Assembly: GCF_022768985.1 (NCBI RefSeq)
Contig: NZ_JALEKL010000015.1
Span: 1 to 64,000 of the forward strand
Length of the DNA: 64,000 nt
Reading direction: 5' to 3'
From: Methanosphaera sp.
GTDB lineage: Archaea; Methanobacteriota; Methanobacteria; Methanobacteriales; Methanobacteriaceae
Position numbers and translations under genes: made by a program. Below the pieces are notes generated by a model. It worked only from the letters and a program-made list of their open reading frames with translations. It did not search any database and was not told the origin of the DNA. Position 1 is the first letter of the stretch, and every line of letters starts with the position of its first letter. Shown here in pieces: positions 34,230-43,569 of this stretch.

Positions 34230-35201
34230 TTGTATAAAATTACAACAATACCTGGTGATGGAATAGGAAATGAAGTAATGAAGCCAACAGTTGAAATTCT
34301 TGAAACACTAGATGCACAGTTTGACTTTATAGAAAAAAAGGCAGGAAAAGCATGCTATGATGAATGTGGAACAAATTTACCTGATGATACAATAGAAAGT
34401 GCACGAAATTCAGATAGTATATTATTTGGTGCTGTAACATCAATTCCACAACAAAAAAGTGCAATTGTAACATTAAGACGTATGCTTGATTTGTATGTAA
34501 ATCAACGTCCAATAAAATCATATACAAATAGTAATATTGATTTTACAATTATTCGTGAAAATTCAGAAGGTCTCTACTCTCACATGGAAACATTAGATGG
34601 TGATGTGGCAACAGCAACTCGTAAAATTACACATAATGGTTGTGAAAGAATTATAAACTATGCATTTGACTATGCAAAAAAAGTAGACAGAAACAAGGTT
34701 ACAGCTGTACATAAAGCAAATGTTCTTCCAACAACTGATGGAATATTTAAAGACACCTTCTATAATATTGCAGCAGACTATAAAAATATAGAATCTAATG
34801 ACTTCTATATAGATGCAACAGCAATGTATCTTATAATGCAGCCAGAAGATTTTGATGTAATTGTAACAACAAACCTATTTGGAGACATACTATCTGATGA
34901 AGCAGCAGGACTTGTAGGAACACTAGGACTACTACCATCAGCAAACATAGGCAAAAACAATGGACTCTTTGAACCAGTACATGGATCAGCACCAGATATT
35001 GCAGGACAAAATAAGGCAAATCCAATAGCAATGATACTATCAGCAGCCCTAATGCTTGAATTTTTAGATCTTAAAGAAGATGCAAAAAATATACAAAATG
35101 CAGTAGAACAAACAATAGTTGAATCTAAAATAAAAACACCAGATATGGGAGGATCAAATACAACACAACAAATGGCAGATGCAATCCTTCATAAACTCTA
35201 A
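34230..35201 (+). CDS. Isopropylmalate/isohomocitrate dehydrogenase family enzyme
   Basis: A 323-residue beta-decarboxylating dehydrogenase. Seen: IPGDGIGNEVM, LRRMLDLYVNQRP, RENSEGLYS, the catalytic lysine region VHKANVLPTTDG, and the metal site NLFGDILSDEAAGLVG with HGSAPDIAG. Methanogens carry both LeuB (leucine) and AksF (coenzyme B), which are hard to tell apart by eye, so I give no symbol. The serine after REN fits LeuB/AksF rather than isocitrate dehydrogenase. TTG start at 34230 after a weak GTGATAT site. Confidence 0.88.
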   Translation: MYKITTIPGDGIGNEVMKPTVEILETLDAQFDFIEKKAGKACYDECGTNLPDDTIESARNSDSILFGAVTSIPQQKSAIVTLRRMLDLYVNQRPIKSYTNSNIDFTIIRENSEGLYSHMETLDGDVATATRKITHNGCERIINYAFDYAKKVDRNKVTAVHKANVLPTTDGIFKDTFYNIAADYKNIESNDFYIDATAMYLIMQPEDFDVIVTTNLFGDILSDEAAGLVGTLGLLPSANIGKNNGLFEPVHGSAPDIAGQNKANPIAMILSAALMLEFLDLKEDAKNIQNAVEQTIVESKIKTPDMGGSNTTQQMADAILHKL

Positions 35202-35309
35202 ATAATGGCAATTTTAGTTTTTCAAATTTAAGTTAATATAAATAAATTTATAAATATAAAAAAAGAAATTATTAAATACTTAAAAAACTTTTTGTTTTAG
35301 TTTTATAGT

Positions 35310-35330
35310 AATTCACAAAATTGGTGAATT
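35310..35330 (+). promoter_or_regulatory. Inverted repeat upstream of fbp
   Basis: AATTCAC / GTGAATT (35310-35316, 35324-35330) with a 7-base spacer, about 125 bases before the fbp start. Followed by an AT-rich stretch with TTATATTATAC near 35357-35367, the likely promoter core. Operator or hairpin; weak evidence. Confidence 0.35.
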
Positions 35331-35454
35331 ATTTTATTTAATATATCATTTTAAAATTATATTATACAAAGACAAATAGTATAGAATTCTATTTTAGTAT
35401 AACAAGTTTTGAATTTTGGTATATGATTCTTTACCCAAGGAGGTATATTTAGAA

Positions 35455-36549
35455 ATGAAAACAACTGTAAGTATTATTAAAGCAGATATTGGTAGTGTAG
35501 GTGGACACGCTGTAACACACCAAAAATTATTAGACTCATGTAATAATCATCTCGCAGAAGCAAAAGAAGATGGACTTTTAACTGACTTCTACATAACCCA
35601 CTGTGGTGACGATATTGACATGATCATGACACACACAAACGGACCTGACAATGAAGAAGTACACAAATTAGCATTTGATACCTTCATGGCAGGAGCAGAA
35701 ATAGCAAAAGACCTTAAATTATACGGTGCAGGTCAAGACTTATTATCTGAAACTTTCAGTGGAAACATCAAAGGTATGGGTCCTGGAAGTGCAGAAATAG
35801 AATTCAAAGAAAGAGGAGCAGATCCTGTATTTGCTTATTGCTGTGACAAAACAGAACCTGGAGCATTTAACTTACCATTATTTAAAATGTTTGCAGATCC
35901 ATTTAACACAGCAGGACTTGTAATCGACCCAACATTACACGGTGGATTCGACTTTGAAGTATACGATGTAATTGAAAACAGAAAAGTTATAATGTCATGT
36001 CCTGATGAAATGTATGATTTACTCGCACTTATCGGTTCAACAGGAAGATACGTAATTAAAAGAATCTTCAGAAGATCCGACGGTGAAATTGCAGCAGCTG
36101 TAAGTACAGATAAATTAAACATGCTTGCAGGTAAATACGTAGGTAAAGACGACCCAGTAGCAATCGTAAGATCACAATCTGGATTCCCTGCTGGTGGAGA
36201 AACAACAGAAGCATTTGCATTCCCACACCTCGTAAGTGGATGGATGAGAGGATCACACAACGGTCCATTAATGCCTGTAGGAGAAAAAGATGCAAGACCT
36301 GTAAGATTCGACGGACCTCCACGAGTAATTGGACTTGGTTTCCAAGTATGTAATGCACACCTTGTTGGTCCTGTAGACATGTTTGCAGATCCTGCATTTG
36401 ATGATGCAAGAGCAACAGCAACAAGAGCAGCAAACTACATGAGAAGACACGGTCCTTTCGAACCTCACAGATTACCAGCTGATGAAATGGAATACACATC
36501 ACTTCCTGGTGTTCTTGAAAAACTCGAAGATAGATTCGAAGATATGTAA
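35455..36549 (+). CDS. fbp: Fructose-1,6-bisphosphate aldolase/phosphatase (bifunctional, class V)
   Basis: A 364-residue archaeal FBP aldolase/phosphatase that condenses triose phosphates and dephosphorylates FBP, making gluconeogenesis one-way. Seen: SIIKADIGSVGGH with the N-terminal metal and substrate residues, GDDIDMIMTH, the Schiff-base region TGRYVIKRIF, and FDGPPRVIGLGFQ. ATG at 35455 is fixed by AAGGAGG at 35439-35445. The gene uses more C-ending codons (AAC, TTC, GAC, CAC) than its neighbours, as highly expressed genes do. Monocistronic. Confidence 0.97.
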   Translation: MKTTVSIIKADIGSVGGHAVTHQKLLDSCNNHLAEAKEDGLLTDFYITHCGDDIDMIMTHTNGPDNEEVHKLAFDTFMAGAEIAKDLKLYGAGQDLLSETFSGNIKGMGPGSAEIEFKERGADPVFAYCCDKTEPGAFNLPLFKMFADPFNTAGLVIDPTLHGGFDFEVYDVIENRKVIMSCPDEMYDLLALIGSTGRYVIKRIFRRSDGEIAAAVSTDKLNMLAGKYVGKDDPVAIVRSQSGFPAGGETTEAFAFPHLVSGWMRGSHNGPLMPVGEKDARPVRFDGPPRVIGLGFQVCNAHLVGPVDMFADPAFDDARATATRAANYMRRHGPFEPHRLPADEMEYTSLPGVLEKLEDRFEDM

Positions 36550-36736
36550 ATTTAATTTTTACATAATTTCCTTTTTTTTACTTTTTTTTACATTAAATTA
36601 ATTCAACACAAAAAAAACTACTACTTTTTAGAATAAATATTAAACAAACTATTTTTTTTATATAAATTATTAACTACTTACTAAAAAAATAAAAAATTTT
36701 AAAAAAAGATAATTTTATGAAGGGTGGTTAAGTATT

Positions 36737-38218
36737 TCATCTATTTTCATTATAGTTGATATGAAATGATGTGATATTTCCAATGATATGATTCTCATCA
36801 TCAACTACAGGAATTGATGAGATTCTATTTTCATTCATTAACTTTTTAATATCATCAATTGAATCGTTTTCATGACATGTAATAACATCTTTTGTCATGA
36901 TATCATCAATATTATTAGTACCTTCTGCAATAGATTTAGATAAATCCCATGCTGTAATAATACCAATTAGTTTTTCATCATCATCAACAATAGATATATG
37001 TGTTTTTTTTGTTGAAAGCATAAGCTTTGCTGCTTCTTTAATATCTGATGAATCATTTAATGTAACAACATTATCAGACATTAAATCAGATACAGTAGCA
37101 TTTGATATGAAATTATTAAGAATATAGTTCATCTGACCATTTTCAATTAAAAATGCATCATGACCATAACCTGAGTTGAGTCTTACATATTCAACATCAA
37201 CATTGTTTGCCTGTAATGCTTCAACAACTTCTTCCATATGAGTTGGTGTATATAGCCAGTCTGATGATACAGAAAGAAGTAACATTTTACATTTAATATT
37301 TTTAAATGCTTCTTCTAGTGAATTATTTATACGTACATCAAAATAATCTAATGCTTTTGTAATGTAGATGTAACTGTTTGCATCAAATATCTTTGTAAAT
37401 GTTGATCCTTGATGGTGAAGATAGCTTTCAACTTCAAATACATCATCAAAATCATAGTTAAAATCTTCCTTATTTTTATCTTGAAGACGTCTTCCAAATT
37501 TCTTATGCATTGATTCATTACTAAGATATGTGATGTGTCCTATCATTCGTGCAACTGATAATCCTATTTCTGGTGTTTTATCACTTTCATAGTAGTTTCC
37601 ATTTTGCCAGTTTGGATCTTCAAATATTGCACCTCTTTCAACAACATTAAATCCTATCTGTTGAGGTGTAGAATATGCACCTGTTGCTATCATTATTGAC
37701 TTTTTAATCATATGTGAGTAGTCAAGTGTCCATTGTAGAACTTGCATTCCACCCATTGATCCACCAATAACTGCATAAAGTTGTGATATTCCAAGAGAGT
37801 CAAGAAGTTTTTTCTGTGCATTTACCATATCACGTATTGTGATAATTGGGAAGTCCATTCCATATTCTTTTCCTGTTTTTGGATTTATTGAACTTGGTCC
37901 TGTTGAACCTTTACAACTTCCTATAACATTTGAACATATAATGAAGAACTTATTTGTATCAAGTGGTTTTTTAGGTCCAATTATTATGTCCCACCATCCA
38001 GGTTTTTCATCTCCTTCATGGAATCCTGCAGCGTGTGCATCACCTGTTAGTGCATGACATACAAATATTACATTTGTTTTATCTTGATTTAGCTGTCCAT
38101 ATGTTTCATATGCTATTGTGGGAGTTTCAAGTTCTTGTCCACTTTCTAGTTTTAAATTTTCCTGCATTTTAAAATACTGAGTTTCAACAATACCAACTGT
38201 CTTTTTAGATGTGATAAT
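36737..38218 (-). CDS. metX: Homoserine O-acetyltransferase with C-terminal CBS domains
   Basis: An alpha/beta-hydrolase MetX (residues ~10-370) fused to two CBS domains (~375-493). Seen: VGIVETQYF, HALTGDAHAAG, WWDIIIGPKKPLDT, nucleophile Ser in GGSMGGMQ, DWLYTP and GYGHDAFLIE. It acetylates homoserine for methionine synthesis; CBS modules usually sense adenosyl ligands. There is no ATG or GTG between the GGAGGTGA site (38221-38228) and conserved VGIVE. A TTG at 38230 overlaps that site, so I place the start at ATT 38218 (ATC 38215 is equally possible). metY is upstream on the same strand. Confidence 0.9.
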   Translation of the reverse strand: MITSKKTVGIVETQYFKMQENLKLESGQELETPTIAYETYGQLNQDKTNVIFVCHALTGDAHAAGFHEGDEKPGWWDIIIGPKKPLDTNKFFIICSNVIGSCKGSTGPSSINPKTGKEYGMDFPIITIRDMVNAQKKLLDSLGISQLYAVIGGSMGGMQVLQWTLDYSHMIKKSIMIATGAYSTPQQIGFNVVERGAIFEDPNWQNGNYYESDKTPEIGLSVARMIGHITYLSNESMHKKFGRRLQDKNKEDFNYDFDDVFEVESYLHHQGSTFTKIFDANSYIYITKALDYFDVRINNSLEEAFKNIKCKMLLLSVSSDWLYTPTHMEEVVEALQANNVDVEYVRLNSGYGHDAFLIENGQMNYILNNFISNATVSDLMSDNVVTLNDSSDIKEAAKLMLSTKKTHISIVDDDEKLIGIITAWDLSKSIAEGTNNIDDIMTKDVITCHENDSIDDIKKLMNENRISSIPVVDDENHIIGNITSFHINYNENR

Positions 38219-38387
38219 TTTCACCTCCAAGTATTAATTAAATTTTAAAGAATCCTAATAATTAATAAGTATTTTTTCTTTAATTATTTATTAATTTTAT
38301 TTTGTAAGATTTATAATAATTTTTATGATTTTAGTTTTTTTATTATAAAATTAATTGATTATTTACTAAAAAAAGTGGGGGATTAAA

Positions 38388-38439
38388 AAAAAGGTTCTTG
38401 GATTATCATCAGTTTAATGTGCATTTTTAGATGATAATC
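38388..38439 (-). terminator. Hairpin terminator downstream of metY
   Basis: Perfect 10-bp inverted repeat GATTATCATC (38401-38410) / GATGATAATC (38430-38439), followed on the minus strand by CAAGAACC and TTTTTTTT, then AATCCCCC. Located between metY and metX, so the two may be transcribed separately or with partial read-through. Confidence 0.6.
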
Positions 38440-38519
38440 ACTAATAAATATGGTTTGATACGTATTTTGTCTATAAATTTCTATGACTTTTTTAACTTTT
38501 CTTTTTAACTTGATTTTAT

Positions 38520-39809
38520 CTATTCAATTTTATCAAGTGCTTGATCAACATCAGCAAGGATGTCTTCAAGATCTTCAATTCCTACTGCAAATCTTATAAG
38601 ATCTGGTGTTACACCTGTTGCTGCTTGTTGTTCTTCTGTAAGTTGTGAGTGTGTTGTTGATGCAGGGTGAATTATGAGTGATTTTGCATCTCCTATATTT
38701 GCAAGGTGTGAGAGTAATTCAACATTTTCAATAAATTGAAGTGCTCCATCATATCCTGCTTTAAGTCCAAATGATACAATTCCACCATAACCTTTTTCTG
38801 CATATTTTGATGCTACTTCATGGTTAGGGCTGCTTTCAAGTCCTGAGTATGTTACCCATGCAACTTTTGGATGTGCTTCTAGGTGTTTTGCTACAGCTAG
38901 TGCATTTTCTCCGTGTTTTCTTATTCTAAGATCAAGTGTTTCAAGTCCTTGTAGGAGAAGGAATGATCCAAATGGACTTGGTACTGCTCCTGTATCACGT
39001 CCAAGTACTGCTCTTATTCTTGTTGTAAATGCTTTTGGTCCACAGTCTTTGTAGAATGATAGTCCATTGTATGTTGCATCTGGTTCAACAAGTGCTGGGA
39101 ATTTTCCATTATCCCATGGGAAGTCTCCTTTTTCTATAATTACTCCACCGAGTGTTGTTCCATGTCCTCCAATGTATTTTGTTGCAGAAGATGATATGAT
39201 GTCAACACCATGATCAAATGGTCTTACTGTTCCTATTCCTACTGTGTTATCTGCAATTACTGGTATTCCGTGTGAGTGTGCAATTTCTGATATTTTATCA
39301 AAGTCTGGTATGTCAAGTTTTGGGTTTCCTATTGATTCAACATATATTGCTCTTGTATGTTCATCGATTGCTTCTTCGAATTGTTCTGGTGATTGTGAAT
39401 CTACGAATTTTACACTACGTCCGAGGTCTTTTAGTGTGTTTTCAAATAATTCAAATGTTCCACCATATAGGTTGTCTGCTGATACTATGTTGTCTCCAAC
39501 TTGTGTTAAGTTGATAATTGTGTAGAAAATTGCACTCATTCCGGATGCTGTTGCATATGCTGCTGTACCACCTTCAATTGCTGCTATTCTTTCTTCAAGT
39601 GCTTGGGTGGTTGGGTTTGTTAGTCTTCCGTAGATGTTTCCTTCTTCTTTAAGTGCAAATCTATCAGCTGCTTGTTTTGGATCTTTAAATACATAAGATG
39701 TTGTTTGATATATTGGTACTGCACGTGATCCTGATTCATCAGTTTCTTCTTGTCCTGCGTGTAGTCCGATTGTTGCTATATTTTTCTTGTTCTTTACTTC
39801 ATAAGACAT
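38520..39809 (-). CDS. metY: O-acetylhomoserine sulfhydrylase
   Basis: A 429-residue PLP enzyme of the Cys/Met metabolism family. Seen: GLHAGQEETDESGSRAVPIYQT, YGRLTNPT, VSADNLYGGTF, and the Schiff-base lysine in SSSATKYIGGHG. MetY swaps acetate for sulfide on O-acetylhomoserine, giving homocysteine, the direct next step after MetX. Full length. ATG at 39809 with AGGAAGTGA upstream. A TATA element lies at 39924-39934, and a three-unit repeat array lies farther upstream. Confidence 0.95.
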   Translation of the reverse strand: MSYEVKNKKNIATIGLHAGQEETDESGSRAVPIYQTTSYVFKDPKQAADRFALKEEGNIYGRLTNPTTQALEERIAAIEGGTAAYATASGMSAIFYTIINLTQVGDNIVSADNLYGGTFELFENTLKDLGRSVKFVDSQSPEQFEEAIDEHTRAIYVESIGNPKLDIPDFDKISEIAHSHGIPVIADNTVGIGTVRPFDHGVDIISSSATKYIGGHGTTLGGVIIEKGDFPWDNGKFPALVEPDATYNGLSFYKDCGPKAFTTRIRAVLGRDTGAVPSPFGSFLLLQGLETLDLRIRKHGENALAVAKHLEAHPKVAWVTYSGLESSPNHEVASKYAEKGYGGIVSFGLKAGYDGALQFIENVELLSHLANIGDAKSLIIHPASTTHSQLTEEQQAATGVTPDLIRFAVGIEDLEDILADVDQALDKIE

Positions 39810-39923
39810 CGTTTCACTTCCTTTAATTTTATCGTATAAATTTTGTTAATGTTATATTATTATGTTTTTTATTTTATGTTTTAATATTGTTTGTTTTTTT
39901 TCTCAAATAGGGGTTTAGTGTGT

Positions 39924-39934
39924 TTAATATATAA
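39924..39934 (-). promoter_or_regulatory. TATA box of metY
   Basis: TTATATATTAA on the minus strand preceded by CCAC. It is about 115 bases before the metY start codon, so the expected leader is 85-90 bases. Confidence 0.55.
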
Positions 39935-40116
39935 GTGGTGGTTATTATATGTTTTTTTTTGGATGTGTTTTTTTTATTTTGGAGTGTATAATTTTTTTGT
40001 GGTGATTAGTTTTTTTTAGTCTTTTTTTTATGTGTTTAATTTGGGTTCACATATTTTTTTTTAATAGGATGATTATAACTAATGTCAGTTTTTTGTTTTG
40101 GATATAGGATATAAAA

Positions 40117-40450
40117 TTAACATTGTTATATTTCATATTATAATACTTGACTTGGCTTTTGAAGTATTATAAAAATAATCACTACTGTGATATAACAATG
40201 TTATATTTTTTATAGTATATAAATGTTTACTATATTCAACATTGCTATAATTCCATATTACATTAGGATATTTTTTTTAAATATAGAATAAATCACTACT
40301 GTGATATAACAATGTTATATTTTTTATAGTATATATAGTTTTAGTATAATTAACATTGTCATACTTCTATGGTATTTAAAAAATGTTTTTTCAAATATAG
40401 AATGAATCACTTACTGTGATATAACAATTGTTATATTGTTCATCATATAT
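40117..40450. repeat. Three tandem ~114-bp imperfect repeats with paired palindromes
   Basis: Each unit begins with AACATTGTTATA-like sequence (AAC at 40119, 40238, 40352) and ends with a highly conserved core beginning AATCACTACTGTGAT (40177, 40291, 40405; exactly 114 apart), then palindrome ATATAACAATGTTATAT and TATAGTATATA. Units 1 and 2 are identical over 45 bases of core. Unit 3 has small changes that keep the palindrome perfect. The middle part varies; in unit 1 it forms an 11-bp hairpin TTATAATACTT/AAGTATTATAA (40138-40148, 40162-40172). No reading frame. Confidence 0.85.
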
Positions 40451-40511
40451 AAAGCTTACTCTTTTAGTCTAAAAAAAATAAAAAAAATAAAAAGATTACA
40501 AATCAAAAAGC

Positions 40512-42383
40512 TTATAAATCAAACATATCAGATAAATAAAACCTATTAAGCTCACCAATCATACTAAAAAGACTTCTCATATTAGCAGATGTAGATAAAA
40601 ACCCAACATCACCAATAATAATCAATTTCATACAAGCACGAGTTAATGAAACATTAAGCTGATTAACATTAGAAATAAAATCCTCCTGAAACTTACTAAG
40701 AGATGTATCATTACTTTTACAAAAACTTAAAATAATAACATCCTTCTCACGACCCTGAAACCTATAAACAGTATCAACTTCAACATTAAAACCCCTCTCA
40801 TCTAAAATTCTTTTAATATACAACTTCTGACAACGAAACGGGGAAATAACACCAATATGATCATCTGAAATATTATTATATCTAAGATTTTCAACAATAG
40901 AAACAATAATATCAGCTTCAAACCTATTATAACAACTAGATGAAATTTTCTCTTCATAAAATTCAATATCAGATGTATCAATAAGACAAACAGCCAAATT
41001 ATCAACAAAAATATTACTACAATCACAACTAAGAAAACTATCATCACATCCTGTCATTAACATACCATTATAGTATAAATTACTTGCAATAGAGCAAATT
41101 TCACTATTCATACGATACTGGATGTTAAGAAAACTATAATTATCAGGATAAAGATCAATAAGTGTTGAAAAAACTGATTTATTAAGATGTGATGATGCAT
41201 TCATATTATAAATAGGTTCAAGTTGATGATTATCACCAATAAGAATGAATTTATCAGTCTTAATTAGAACCATTAATGCAAGATATAATGGAATCTGACT
41301 TGCTTCATCCATAATAACATAATCAAATTCAATATCACCAAGTAGCTTTGATGATGCAGAAATAACAGTAGATGCAACAATAGATGCACACTCAACAATT
41401 TCACTACTTATTGACGTTTTAATATCATGAATTTCACAGTTAAGCTCATAAATACTATCAACATTAGAAGATTTACTGCTATTATCTATAATATCACCAT
41501 CATCTTCATCTACTTCATTAATTCCAAAAAGTGATCTAAGAAATCTTGAAATAAAAGATTCATTTACAACATGATTTTGCACATTAAAAATATCACCACT
41601 ACCAGTTTTTTTATTTTCAAATTCATTGATAAGATCTATTCGTCTTTGAATTTCACTATATCTTGGATGTTTTTTAATATGTTCATCAAGACAATACTTC
41701 ATTGTTTTATTTGTAATTTTTTCATCATCACCAATTCTTATAATTTCATTATCATCAATCATTGTAAGTTTTTCAACAACATTATCAACTGCAATATGTG
41801 TATGGCTTGTAAGTAGAATCTTCTTATTTTGTATGTTAAGTTTTTTAATTATTTCAACAATAGTATGAGTTTTTCCAGTTCCAGGAGGTCCAAGAATTAA
41901 GTGGAACTTATTACAACTAAGAGCATTTCCTGCAGCCATGCTTTGTGCTGTATTTAATTTCTTAGATATAAAGTGATACTTTGAATTTTCTATATTAATT
42001 TGATTAAAAAGAAGTTCTAAATTTTCATAGTTTTGCTTATTTAATTTATTATTCTCAATTAATGTAAGTGTATTTTTTAGTTTATGTGTTATGACATCTT
42101 TTTGTATGTCTTTTATTGTAACTTTAGAATTTATTTTAAGATCTGATTTTTTATGAAGTTTTAATGTGATATTTTTATAATTATTTTTAATAATAGTTGC
42201 ATCTATATGGTTGATTTTGATTTTCATACCTTTCATGAGTGGTATCTTATTTTTAAATGATACATCTATTATTTTATTATCAATACTTGTAACTATACCG
42301 TTATATGTGGAGGTTTTTGATTCTTTTGCTATCAGATCTTTTAGTGGATATATTATTTTTTCTTTAATATTTTCATTATACAT
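40512..42383 (-). CDS. SF1B DNA/RNA helicase (Upf1/IGHMBP2/Dna2-like)
   Basis: A 623-residue superfamily 1 helicase. Motif I GPPGTGKTHT (~165), Ia SHTHIAVDN, II MDEASQIP, III GDNHQLEP, IV QYRMNSEI, V VDTVYRFQGREKDVI and VI VSLTRA are in order. The N-terminal ~120 residues form a beta-barrel-like region as in IGHMBP2 relatives, and residues ~245-310 are an acidic insert between motifs Ia and II. No nuclease motif is visible. No clear ribosome-binding site precedes ATG 42383, and a TATA-like TTATTATAAAAA lies about 25 bases upstream, so the message may be leaderless. Confidence 0.93.
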   Translation of the reverse strand: MYNENIKEKIIYPLKDLIAKESKTSTYNGIVTSIDNKIIDVSFKNKIPLMKGMKIKINHIDATIIKNNYKNITLKLHKKSDLKINSKVTIKDIQKDVITHKLKNTLTLIENNKLNKQNYENLELLFNQINIENSKYHFISKKLNTAQSMAAGNALSCNKFHLILGPPGTGKTHTIVEIIKKLNIQNKKILLTSHTHIAVDNVVEKLTMIDDNEIIRIGDDEKITNKTMKYCLDEHIKKHPRYSEIQRRIDLINEFENKKTGSGDIFNVQNHVVNESFISRFLRSLFGINEVDEDDGDIIDNSSKSSNVDSIYELNCEIHDIKTSISSEIVECASIVASTVISASSKLLGDIEFDYVIMDEASQIPLYLALMVLIKTDKFILIGDNHQLEPIYNMNASSHLNKSVFSTLIDLYPDNYSFLNIQYRMNSEICSIASNLYYNGMLMTGCDDSFLSCDCSNIFVDNLAVCLIDTSDIEFYEEKISSSCYNRFEADIIVSIVENLRYNNISDDHIGVISPFRCQKLYIKRILDERGFNVEVDTVYRFQGREKDVIILSFCKSNDTSLSKFQEDFISNVNQLNVSLTRACMKLIIIGDVGFLSTSANMRSLFSMIGELNRFYLSDMFDL

Positions 42384-42829
42384 AACAAATGTATTACTAT
42401 TTTTATAATAATTATTACTAATATTTTATGAAAAAATAAAATCACATATGAAAATTAAAATTAAAATAAAAAAGATTAAAAAACAGAGACAATAGTCTTA
42501 TTATTTTTAGGTTAAGTAATAAAATGAAAAAGAGACTGCTATATCCAAAATCAGTCTCAAATCCATTTTAAATAGGATATAATTTGGTTTTTACCAAAAA
42601 AAATATAATCTTTAATTTAAGATCTAAAATTTTTTTGGATGTAAAACATATTAAATTATTATTTGTACTAAATATAAATTTAACATATTTTATTGTTTAA
42701 TCTAAAATTTAATTAAACTAATTAATAATTATATTTTTATCTATAAATAAACTTTAGTATAAAAAAATTAAAGATTTAAGTTATACTCCAAAATTATACA
42801 TAATAAAATAAATACTTCATATTTTCCAA
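42384..42829. other. Intergenic region between nitroreductase and helicase genes
   Basis: 446 bases holding the structured element at 42532-42580 and, on the minus strand, a second small hairpin AGAC-TATT-GTCT followed by CTGTTTTTT (about 42485-42497). Otherwise plain AT-rich sequence. Confidence 0.5.
42532..42580 (-). terminator. Hairpin/pseudoknot with T-tract, probable nitroreductase terminator
   Basis: GAGACTG (42532-42538) pairs with CAGTCTC (42552-42558). The loop contains ATATCC (42541-42546), complementary to GGATAT (42575-42580), giving an H-type pseudoknot topology. On the minus strand TTTTTC follows the main stem, which favours a terminator about 250 bases after the nitroreductase gene. 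Confidence 0.5.
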
Positions 42830-43378
42830 TTATATGTCATTAATAAATGTAATATAATCATCTTTTCTTGGAGTTTCAACAGGTTCAAAATCATCAGCAG
42901 GATAACCTAAAACTACATGACCAATACCACGATATTTACTGTCAATACCTAATAGTTTAAGTAATTCCTGACCTTGAAGACTGTCAATTTCCTCACGTGC
43001 TCTGTGAATCCAACATCCACCAACACCAATTGAATGTGCAGCATTTAAAATATTACCAATTACTAAAGTTCCATCTTCAATGTATGTTGGAATTGTAGAA
43101 TCTGCAATTACAATAACAAGAGTAGGAGCATTAAACATTGGATTAATATCTCCTCTTAGTTTTTTAATTTCCTCAGGGAAGTATGATTTATTCCATTTAG
43201 CAAATCTTTCAATTGTTTCACGATCTTGAATTACAAGAATTTTTGCTGATTGTTTTCCAAGACCTGATGGAGCATATGTACCTGCTTCAAGTATAACATC
43301 AAGATCTTCTTTTTTTAGTTGTTCATCTTTAAATTTTCTAACACTACGTCTTGTTTTTAAATCATCAATTGTTGACAT
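42830..43378 (-). CDS. Nitroreductase-family FMN oxidoreductase
   Basis: A 182-residue nitroreductase-family protein. Seen: the N-terminal TRRSVRKFKDEQL with FMN-phosphate arginines, AGTYAPSGLGKQSAK, and GGCWIHRAREEID and IGHVVLGYPAD near the C-terminus. Such enzymes are FMN dimers reducing nitro compounds, quinones or flavins; the substrate here is unknown. ATG at 43378 follows GGAGGACTAATTTAT. Monocistronic, leftward. Confidence 0.9.
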   Translation of the reverse strand: MSTIDDLKTRRSVRKFKDEQLKKEDLDVILEAGTYAPSGLGKQSAKILVIQDRETIERFAKWNKSYFPEEIKKLRGDINPMFNAPTLVIVIADSTIPTYIEDGTLVIGNILNAAHSIGVGGCWIHRAREEIDSLQGQELLKLLGIDSKYRGIGHVVLGYPADDFEPVETPRKDDYITFINDI

Positions 43379-43569
43379 ATAAATTAGTCCTCCATTATTT
43401 TTAATATTATAAGTAAAATTTAGTAAAAAAATTTTTTTTTATTCTATATTATTTTATTAGATCAAACTAAAATTAAAATATTTACATACAAAAAAAAGAG
43501 AATTAAAATATAAAATATGTGTTATTTTATAAAATGGTGGTGAGGATTAAATTACTTGAAGTTTATCAT

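Larger units (their letters stand above)
39810..40511. other. Long intergenic region upstream of metY
   Basis: 702 bases without a gene. The metY-proximal half is T/G-rich on the + strand with long T runs. The distal half is the three-unit repeat annotated at 40117-40450. A T-rich end signal for the helicase gene lies at about 40470-40500. Confidence 0.6.

Noticed and set aside
40117-40450. CRISPR array
   Set aside because: The period is 114 bases with only three units, the palindromes are inside the unit, and no spacer-like unique segments of 30-40 bases or cas genes exist.
40117-40450. Replication origin
   Set aside because: No cdc6/orc1 gene is nearby and I do not see an ORB-like sequence; an origin cannot be argued from AT-richness here.
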